Assembly: GCF_042660285.1 (NCBI RefSeq)
Contig: NZ_JBHSTP010000001.1
Location: 434,001 to 498,000, forward strand
Source: Luethyella okanaganae
GTDB taxonomy: Bacteria > Actinomycetota > Actinomycetes > Actinomycetales > Microbacteriaceae
Direction of reading: 5' to 3'
Length of the DNA stretch: 64,000 nucleotides
The position numbers were made by a program, and so were the translations under genes. The notes under the pieces are model-generated. The model was not told where the DNA came from. It did no database searches and was given only the letters and a program-made list of their open reading frames with translations. Each line of letters opens with the position of its first letter. Position 1 is the stretch's first letter. Shown here piece after piece: positions 58,605 through 64,000 of this stretch.

Positions 58605-59633
58605 GTGCCACTCGTCAGCCTGCGGAACGTCACCAAGGCGTATCCGTCATCCGAAAAGAACGGCAAGCCGATTCTCGCGATCGACGACGTCAGCATCGAC
58701 ATCGATGCCGGTGACGTCTACGGGATCATCGGCTACTCCGGCGCGGGCAAGAGCACCCTCGTGCGGCTCGTGAACGCCCTCGAACCCGTGACCTCGGGCA
58801 GCGTCGTCGTCGACGGTCGGGAGCTAGCAGGGATGCCGGAGCGGGAGCTGCGCGGTGTGCGGCTCGGCATCGGCATGATCTTCCAGCAGTTCAACCTGTT
58901 CAACTCGAAGACCGTGTGGAGGAACGTCGCCTATCCGTTGACGGTCGCCGGTGTGTCGAAGGAGAAGACCAGGGCCCGTGTCGACGAACTGCTGGACTTC
59001 GTCGGTCTCGCCGACAAGGCGCGCAGCTACCCCGACCAGCTCTCGGGTGGGCAGAAGCAGCGCGTCGGCATCGCCAGGGCGCTCGCGACCGAACCGCGCA
59101 TCCTGCTCGCCGACGAGGCGACGAGCGCGCTCGACCCGGAGACGACGCAAGAGGTGCTCGCCCTGCTCAAGCGGGTGAATGAGGAGTTCGGGGTGACGAT
59201 GATCGTGATCACCCACGAGATGGATGTCATCCAGACCATCGCCACCAAGGTCGCCGTCATGGACGGCGGCAGGGTCGTCGAGAACGGCGACGTCTTCGAC
59301 GTGTTCTCAGATCCGCAGAATCCCTCGTCGAGGAGGTTCGTCTCGACCGTCGTCAAGGGCGTGCCGTCGCCCGCCGAGCTCGCGGTGCTGCGTGAGCGCC
59401 ATGAGGGCAGGATCGTGACGGTCTCATTCCGCGACGGCGACGCCTCCCAGGCGTCCGTCTTCCTCGACCTGGCTGAGGCAGGAATCGCCTTCGAGCTCGT
59501 CTTCGGTGGCATCAACGACATCCAGGGCCGGGCCTTCGGCCACCTGACGCTCGCTCTGCGAGGTGCCGATGCCGTGATCGACGCCGCTCTCGGCCGCATC
59601 CGTTCGCATGTCGACGTGACGGAGGTGGCGTGA
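58605..59633 (+). CDS. metN: Methionine ABC transporter ATP-binding protein
   Basis: A 342-residue ATPase from GTG 58605, supported by AAGGAA five bases upstream; an in-frame TTG at 58587 is less likely. Walker A is GYSGAGKST (about 44-52), the signature LSGGQKQRV is near 146, and Walker B is LLADEATSALDP. The C-terminal 75 residues are the NIL ligand-sensing domain (IVTVSFRDGDASQASVF) that inhibits transport when internal methionine is high. Its stop overlaps the metI start (TGATG). Confidence 0.95.
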   Translation: MPLVSLRNVTKAYPSSEKNGKPILAIDDVSIDIDAGDVYGIIGYSGAGKSTLVRLVNALEPVTSGSVVVDGRELAGMPERELRGVRLGIGMIFQQFNLFNSKTVWRNVAYPLTVAGVSKEKTRARVDELLDFVGLADKARSYPDQLSGGQKQRVGIARALATEPRILLADEATSALDPETTQEVLALLKRVNEEFGVTMIVITHEMDVIQTIATKVAVMDGGRVVENGDVFDVFSDPQNPSSRRFVSTVVKGVPSPAELAVLRERHEGRIVTVSFRDGDASQASVFLDLAEAGIAFELVFGGINDIQGRAFGHLTLALRGADAVIDAALGRIRSHVDVTEVA

Positions 59634-60292
59634 TGGATGCGCTCATCGGTCTGCAACCGGAGCTGTGGAAGGCCGCTGTCGAGACGCTCTACATGGTCGC
59701 GCTCACGCTCTTCTTCGGCGGTTTCGGCGGACTCGCCCTGGGTCTCGGCCTCTATTCGACCCGGGCCGGCAGCCTGCTGCCCAACAGCTGGGTCTTCACG
59801 GTACTCAACGTCGTGATCAACTTCTTCCGCCCGATCCCGTTCATCATCTTCATCGCCGCGGTGCAGCCGCTCACCCGCTTCGTCATCGGAACGGGCATCG
59901 GCAACAATGCAGTGATCTTCGCGCTCTCGCTCGCCGCGTCGTTCGCAATCGGTCGCATCGTCGAACAGAACCTGTTAACCGTCTCACCCGGCGTGGTCGA
60001 GGCGGCCCGGGCTATGGGGGCCGGTCCACTGCGCATCCTCGGAACGATCGTCATCCCCGAGGCTCTCGGCCCGTTGATCCTCGGCTACACCTTCGTGTTC
60101 GTGGCGATCGTAGACATGTCGGCGATGGCCGGCCTCATCGGCGGTGGCGGGCTCGGCTACTTCGCGCAGCTCTATGGTTACCGGCAGTTCGAGCCGGTCG
60201 TCACCTGGGCGGCGGTGCTGCTCGTCGTCGTGCTCGTGCAGGCTGTGCAGTTCCTCGGCAACCGGCTGGCGCGCAAGGCGCTCCGCCGCTGA
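59633..60292 (+). CDS. metI: Methionine ABC transporter permease
   Basis: A 219-residue MetI permease with five membrane segments. Typical stretches are NFFRPIPFIIFIAAVQPLTR, the ATPase-contact loop VEAARAMGAGPLRILGTIVI and MSAMAGLIGGGGLGYFAQLYG. ATG 59633 overlaps the metN stop by one base; GTG 59630 immediately before it is an alternative. It ends inside a GC-rich hairpin shared with the convergent MarR gene. Confidence 0.94.
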   Translation: MDALIGLQPELWKAAVETLYMVALTLFFGGFGGLALGLGLYSTRAGSLLPNSWVFTVLNVVINFFRPIPFIIFIAAVQPLTRFVIGTGIGNNAVIFALSLAASFAIGRIVEQNLLTVSPGVVEAARAMGAGPLRILGTIVIPEALGPLILGYTFVFVAIVDMSAMAGLIGGGGLGYFAQLYGYRQFEPVVTWAAVLLVVVLVQAVQFLGNRLARKALRR

Positions 60293-60302
60293 ACGGCGGA
60301 GC
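60280..60302. terminator. GC-rich hairpin between convergent metI and MarR genes
   Basis: A perfect 9-bp stem, GCTCCGCCG with CGGCGGAGC, around a five-base loop (CTGAA). It covers the metI stop codon and ends just before the MarR stop. It has no T-tract, but position and symmetry suggest a bidirectional transcription end. Confidence 0.6.
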
Positions 60303-60303
60303 C

Positions 60304-60807
60304 TCAGGCGTCGGGCAATTCGAAGTCGAGCGAGAGCCTGCGCAGTAGCCCGGTCATGCGCTCCTGATCGGCGGGGGTGAGCGTCGACAGCAGCACGGCC
60401 TCGGCGTCGACGAGTCGCGTGATCGCGGCATCCACCCGGCTGAGCCCGGCCGGCGTCATGGCCACCAGGATGCCGCGGCCATCGTTCGGGTCGGTGCGTC
60501 GTGTGACGAGGTCGCGCTCGGCGAGCCGGTCGATGCGGTTCGTCATGGTTCCGCTCGAGACGAGCGTTTGCTGCAGCAGCTGCTTGGGGGAGAGCTGATA
60601 CGGTCCGCCGGCTCGTCGCAGTGCAGAGAGCACGTCGAACTCCCAGGACTCGAGGTCTGAGCGGGAGAAGGCGCTCCGGCGTGCACGGTCGAGGTGCTTC
60701 GCGAGCCGACGGACGCGCGAGAACACGTGCAGCGGCGTGAAGTCGAGGTCCGGGCGTTCGCGCGACCAGGCGTCGACGATCCGGTCGACTTCGTCACTCG
60801 CAGGCAT
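60304..60807 (-). CDS. MarR-family transcriptional regulator
   Basis: A 167-residue winged-helix regulator from ATG 60807 (MPASDEVDRIVDAW). The DNA-binding part reads LSPKQLLQQTLVSSGTMTNR, followed by the wing DRLAERDLVTRRTDPNDGRG, both diagnostic of MarR. It converges on metI. There is no adjacent divergent target except the tRNA-Gln and glmU region, so its regulon is not evident. Confidence 0.92.
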   Translation of the reverse strand: MPASDEVDRIVDAWSRERPDLDFTPLHVFSRVRRLAKHLDRARRSAFSRSDLESWEFDVLSALRRAGGPYQLSPKQLLQQTLVSSGTMTNRIDRLAERDLVTRRTDPNDGRGILVAMTPAGLSRVDAAITRLVDAEAVLLSTLTPADQERMTGLLRRLSLDFELPDA

Positions 60808-60970
60808 CCACCTATTATCGCGGGACGGATGCACATCGGGTCACATCCGCTCTTGCACCCTTTCGGCTGAGCGCGCGCCGGACCGCGCGCCTGAAGTGCG
60901 GAGGCTAATGACAGAAGGCCTGCCGTTGATCTGGCAGACTGGATGGCGCGCTCGGCCAGTTCGCGCGCAA

Positions 60971-61042
60971 TCCGCCGTGGTGTAATGGCAGCACGACAGC
61001 CTTTGGAGCTGTGAGGTCTAGGTTCGAGTCCTGGCGGCGGAG
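60971..61042 (+). tRNA. tRNA-Gln (anticodon TTG)
   Basis: A 72-nt cloverleaf. The acceptor stem TCCGCCG pairs with CGGCGGA at 61035-61041 plus discriminator G. The D-loop has GGTGTAATGGCAGCAC, the anticodon loop is CTTTGGA with TTG, and the T-arm reads GGTTCGAGTCC. The 3' CCA is not encoded, as is common in actinobacteria. It sits just before glmU, its frequent neighbour in this group. Confidence 0.95.
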
Positions 61043-61181
61043 CTTCTTGAGACAATCCACCGGATCGGTTCAAGAAGCTCCGAAGGGCGGCGGCCAATTC
61101 CCAGGAATCCCTGGGAACGCGGCTTTCGTCCACGACCACGCGATGCAGGAACCGTGTGCCCACCGAGCGAAAGGGAAACAC
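61043..61181 (+). other. tRNA 3' flank and glmU leader with two hairpins
   Basis: Directly after the tRNA, AGCTTCTTGA (61041-61050) and TCAAGAAGCT (61070-61079) form a 10-bp stem that could end tRNA transcription or aid processing. A second hairpin follows at 61099-61116 (TCCCAGG with CCTGGGA). The rest is the glmU leader ending in an AAGGGAAA ribosome-binding site. No gene seen. Confidence 0.6.
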
Positions 61182-62612
61182 ATGATCGACCCCCGTCTCG
61201 CCATCGTCGTGCTGGCGGCCGGCCAGGGGACGCGTATGAGGTCGTCGATGCCGAAGCTCCTGCATCCGCTCGCGGGCATGCCCATCGTGAGCCACGTGCT
61301 CGCCACTGCGAGGGCGCTCGAGCCGGCGCACATCGTGACCGTCGTTCGTCATGAACGCGACCGTCTCGTCGACGTCATAGCCGTCGAGTTGCCCGAGAGT
61401 GCGATCGTCGACCAGGATGAGGTTCCTGGAACGGGCCGGGCGGTCGAGCAAGCGCTCACGGCTCTTCCCGACGACTTCGAGGGCGACGTCCTCGTCATCA
61501 ACGGCGATGTGCCCTTGCTCGATGCCGACACGCTCACCTCCTTCGTCTCCGTGCACCGCTCCAGCGACGCATCCGCCACCGTGCTCTCGGCTGTTCCCGA
61601 CGACGCGAACGGCTACGGCCGCATCGTGCGCGACGAGACCGGAGCCTTTGACCGCATCGTCGAGCAGAAGGACGCGACGGATGCCGAACTCGCCATTGAC
61701 GAGATCAACGCCGGTGTCTACATCTTCGGCCTGTCCACGCTGCGCGACCAGCTCGCCCGGCTCACGACAGACAATGCACAGGGCGAGAAGTACCTCACCG
61801 ACGTGATCGGGCTGCTGCGCCGAGCCGGTTCCGAGGTCGTCGCGGTTCCCGTCGCCGAGCCGTGGTTGGTCGCCGGCATCAACGACCGCGCGCAGCTCTC
61901 CGAGACCGCTCTCAAGCTCAACGCGCTCATCGTGCGCGGTTGGCAGCTCGCGGGGGTGACGGTTCAGGACCCGACGTCGACGTGGATCGACCTCAAGGCA
62001 CGGCTCGCCCCCGACGTCACACTGCTCCCGGGAACGCAGATCCTCGGTGCGACCGTGGTCGAGACCGGCGCGGTGATCGGCCCTGACACGACGCTGCTCG
62101 ATTGCGAGGTGGGCGAGAACGCCACCGTCAAGCGCACCGACGGCACCCTCGCGGTGATCGGCGCAGGCGCATCCGTCGGCCCCTTCTCCTATCTGCGCCC
62201 GGGCACCCTGCTCGGCGCGAACGGCAAGATCGGCACTTTCGTCGAGACCAAGAACGCCAGGATCGGCGACGGCAGCAAGGTTCCGCACTTGAGCTATGTC
62301 GGCGATGCGACGATCGGCGAGCAGTCGAACATCGGCGCAGGCTCGATCTTCGCCAACTACGACGGGGCGAAGAAGCATTCGTCCGAGATCGGCTCGCACG
62401 TGCGTACCGGGTCTCACGGGGTCTTCGTAGCGCCGATTAGGATTGGGGACGGAGCGTACACGGGTGCCGGCGCGGTCATCCGCAAGGATGTCCCGCCCGG
62501 AGCCCTCGCCATCACCGTCGCCCCGCAACGAAACATGGACGGCTGGGTGCATGCCAACCGTCCAGGAACAGCAGCAGACCACGCTGCCGAGGCCGCCGGA
62601 CAGGCGGAATAG
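61182..62612 (+). CDS. glmU: Bifunctional UDP-N-acetylglucosamine pyrophosphorylase / glucosamine-1-phosphate acetyltransferase
   Basis: A 476-residue enzyme making UDP-GlcNAc for peptidoglycan and glycan synthesis. The N-terminal uridyltransferase shows LAAGQGTRMRSSMPKLLH (about residues 10-27) and VINGDVPLLDADTL. The C-terminal left-handed beta helix has LRPGTLLGANGKIGTFVETK, FANYDGAKKH and GAVIRKDVPPGALA. The start at ATG 61182 (MIDPRLAIVVLAAG) was chosen; the frame is open upstream through the tRNA flank. It is followed by prs. Confidence 0.96.
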   Translation: MIDPRLAIVVLAAGQGTRMRSSMPKLLHPLAGMPIVSHVLATARALEPAHIVTVVRHERDRLVDVIAVELPESAIVDQDEVPGTGRAVEQALTALPDDFEGDVLVINGDVPLLDADTLTSFVSVHRSSDASATVLSAVPDDANGYGRIVRDETGAFDRIVEQKDATDAELAIDEINAGVYIFGLSTLRDQLARLTTDNAQGEKYLTDVIGLLRRAGSEVVAVPVAEPWLVAGINDRAQLSETALKLNALIVRGWQLAGVTVQDPTSTWIDLKARLAPDVTLLPGTQILGATVVETGAVIGPDTTLLDCEVGENATVKRTDGTLAVIGAGASVGPFSYLRPGTLLGANGKIGTFVETKNARIGDGSKVPHLSYVGDATIGEQSNIGAGSIFANYDGAKKHSSEIGSHVRTGSHGVFVAPIRIGDGAYTGAGAVIRKDVPPGALAITVAPQRNMDGWVHANRPGTAADHAAEAAGQAE

Positions 62613-62653
62613 AGACCCGAGCGGCTTCGGCCGTCGAGGAGAGCGGAGACCAC

Positions 62654-63631
62654 GTGTCCGGAATCAAGATCACCGGCGAAAAACGACTCGTTCTCGTCGC
62701 TGGCCGCGCTCATCCGCAGCTCGCGCTCGACATCGCCGAGGAACTTGGCTCCGAGCTGGTGCCGACGGACGCCCGCACCTTCGCCAATGGCGAGCTCTAT
62801 GCGCGTTACGACGAGAGCGTGCGTGGTTGTGACGCGTTCGTCATCCAGTCGCACTCGGCGCCCATCAACGAGTGGCTCATGGAGCAGCTCATCATGGTCG
62901 ACGCGCTCAAGCGCGCCTCGGCCAAGCGCATCACCGTCGTCGCCCCGTTCTACCCGTACGCCCGTCAAGACAAGAAGGGCCGCGGCCGTGAGCCCATCTC
63001 GGCCCGCCTTGTCGCCGATCTGTTCAAGGCGGCCGGTGCCGACCGCATCATGTCGATCGATCTGCACGCCGCCCAGATCCAGGGGTTCTTCGACGGTCCG
63101 GTCGACCACCTCTTCGCCATGCCCGTGCTGCTCGAGCACTTCCGGTCGAAGCTCGACCCCGAGACGCTCACCGTCGTCTCGCCAGACATGGGGCGGGTGC
63201 GCGTCGCCGACATCTGGAGCGACAAGCTCGGTGTTCCGCTCGCTATCATCCACAAGCGCCGCGATCCGCTCGTTCCGAACCAGGTCTCCGTGCACGAGAT
63301 CGTCGGCGAGGTGAGCGGGCGGGTCTGCCTGCTGGTCGACGACCTCATCGACACGGGACGCACCATCGTCAAGGCCGCTGAGGCGCTCAAGAAGGCTGGC
63401 GCGATCGGCGTCGTCGTCGCTGCGACGCACGCGGTGTTCAGCGACCCGGCCGTCGAACTGCTTCAGGGCGACGCGATCAACTCGGTGGTCGTCACCGACA
63501 CGCTGCCGCTGCCGCCCGAGAAGCACTTCGAGAAGCTCACCGTCCTGCCCATCGCACCACTGCTCGCGCGAGCGATCCACGAGGTCTTCGACGACGGCTC
63601 GGTCACCTCGATGTTCGACGGCGCGGCATAA
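62654..63631 (+). CDS. prs: Ribose-phosphate pyrophosphokinase
   Basis: A 325-residue PRPP synthase, supplying PRPP for nucleotide, histidine and tryptophan synthesis. It starts at GTG 62654. Motifs: FANGELYARYDESVRG, the flexible loop FYPYARQDKKGRGREPISA, the metal-binding MSIDLHAAQIQGFFDGP and the PRPP loop LVDDLIDTGRTI. It lies 41 bp after glmU, an arrangement conserved in many actinobacteria. Confidence 0.96.
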   Translation: MSGIKITGEKRLVLVAGRAHPQLALDIAEELGSELVPTDARTFANGELYARYDESVRGCDAFVIQSHSAPINEWLMEQLIMVDALKRASAKRITVVAPFYPYARQDKKGRGREPISARLVADLFKAAGADRIMSIDLHAAQIQGFFDGPVDHLFAMPVLLEHFRSKLDPETLTVVSPDMGRVRVADIWSDKLGVPLAIIHKRRDPLVPNQVSVHEIVGEVSGRVCLLVDDLIDTGRTIVKAAEALKKAGAIGVVVAATHAVFSDPAVELLQGDAINSVVVTDTLPLPPEKHFEKLTVLPIAPLLARAIHEVFDDGSVTSMFDGAA

Positions 63632-63692
63632 GAGACGCGTGCGAGCGTCGCTTCTGCCCCGGAGCATCGCGTCTCGACTAGTCTCTAACCCC

Positions 63693-64000
63693 ATGCCTCT
63701 CTCGTCGTCGACCCGCGCAGCGCTCGAGCGCCTGCTGTCCCTGGAGACCGCGGATGCCTCGGCCGACGGGCTCGAGCGCCTGCGTGCCATCCGCTCTCTG
63801 CAACTCGCACTGGATGCCGAGCCGGCGACCCTCTCCGCCGTCAGGGAGGCTCTCGCAGACGGCGCAGACTGGAACGAGATCGCCGAGGCCGCCGGTCTCA
63901 AGGCCGCCGCAGCCAAGAACCGCTGGTATGGCGGCGACGCCGAGATCGCGGCGAGGCGGGAGGCGAGCCGCAAGCGTTCGGCTCGGCCGAGCGCGAAGCC
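63693..64000 (+). CDS. Hypothetical protein with HTH-like segment, partial
   Basis: ATG 63693 opens a frame of at least 102 codons running off the window end. The sequence begins MPLSSSTRAALERLLSLE, is strongly helical, and contains DWNEIAEAAGLKAAAAKNRW, which resembles a helix-turn-helix. It then becomes Arg/Lys/Ala-rich. This suggests a small DNA-binding protein, but no family is recognised. It lies 61 bp after prs on the same strand. Confidence 0.6.
   Translation, partial: MPLSSSTRAALERLLSLETADASADGLERLRAIRSLQLALDAEPATLSAVREALADGADWNEIAEAAGLKAAAAKNRWYGGDAEIAARREASRKRSARPSAK

Noticed and set aside
60971..61042. tRNA-Gln as an integration site for the accessory region
   Set aside because: No copy of its 3' end was seen near the left boundary and no integrase gene is present.
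60543..62582. 679-codon minus-strand frame spanning MarR, tRNA-Gln and glmU
   Set aside because: It runs through a tRNA gene and opposite glmU; there is no family match beyond the MarR part, which belongs to another frame.

Overview
The window is high-GC DNA from an actinobacterium, most likely a member of the Microbacteriaceae. The grounds are codon bias toward G/C at third positions, several GTG starts, an IdeR/DtxR-type iron box, an actinobacterial Zur-like box, and a housekeeping block (metG, tatD, rsmA, ispE, ABC-F, tRNA-Gln, glmU, prs) in the order I know from that family. Family placement is inference, not a search result.

Left part, about 1-31.8 kb, looks like stable chromosome. It holds two O-acetylhomoserine sulfhydrylase genes (one cut by the window edge), two short-chain dehydrogenases, a potassium channel, a Ser-type amidotransferase-like peptidase, uracil-DNA glycosylase, two acetyltransferases and an amidase. 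An iron-regulated siderophore uptake operon follows (iron box, ATPase, binding lipoprotein, fused double permease, siderophore-interacting reductase). After it come an arsenate module (ArsR-ArsC fusion, an operator palindrome, a second ArsC), a YeiH-type membrane protein, a fatty acid desaturase and a protein O-mannosyltransferase. The block ends with rsmI, metG, tatD, rsmA and ispE.

Middle part, about 31.8-57.5 kb, sits between ispE and the metQNI/tRNA-Gln/glmU/prs genes and looks accessory. It opens with a DUF559 (Vsr-like nuclease fold) gene bracketed by two related long palindromes, then an aldo/keto reductase scrap and the broken 5' end of an ABC-F gene immediately before a complete ABC-F gene. 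A LacI-controlled glycan locus follows: an intracellular debranching-type glycosidase, a sugar ABC transporter, the LacI regulator and a 1318-residue secreted enzyme, with a perfect 13+13 palindrome as probable operator. Next come a truncated WxL-like gene, a thioredoxin-reductase-like/methyltransferase fusion with a divergent XRE-cupin regulator, a zinc-type G3E GTPase with a Zur-like box, a chimera of two broken genes (ECF sigma factor and DUF2079), a lipoprotein, and a cell-surface set (HupE/UreJ-type protein, metallophosphoesterase, DUF916 protein) containing a 13-copy 14-bp minisatellite. No transposase or integrase gene was seen.

Right part, about 57.5-64 kb, is again ordinary: a methionine ABC transporter (metQ, metN, metI) behind a possibly structured leader, a MarR regulator, tRNA-Gln(TTG), glmU, prs, and the start of a small hypothetical gene.

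Several genes show single-base frameshifts (acyltransferase, small lipoprotein, secreted enzyme 3' end, WxL fragment, DUF2079). They are either real decay or uncorrected sequencing indels. The most unusual observation is the DUF559 gene with its matching flanking palindromes.
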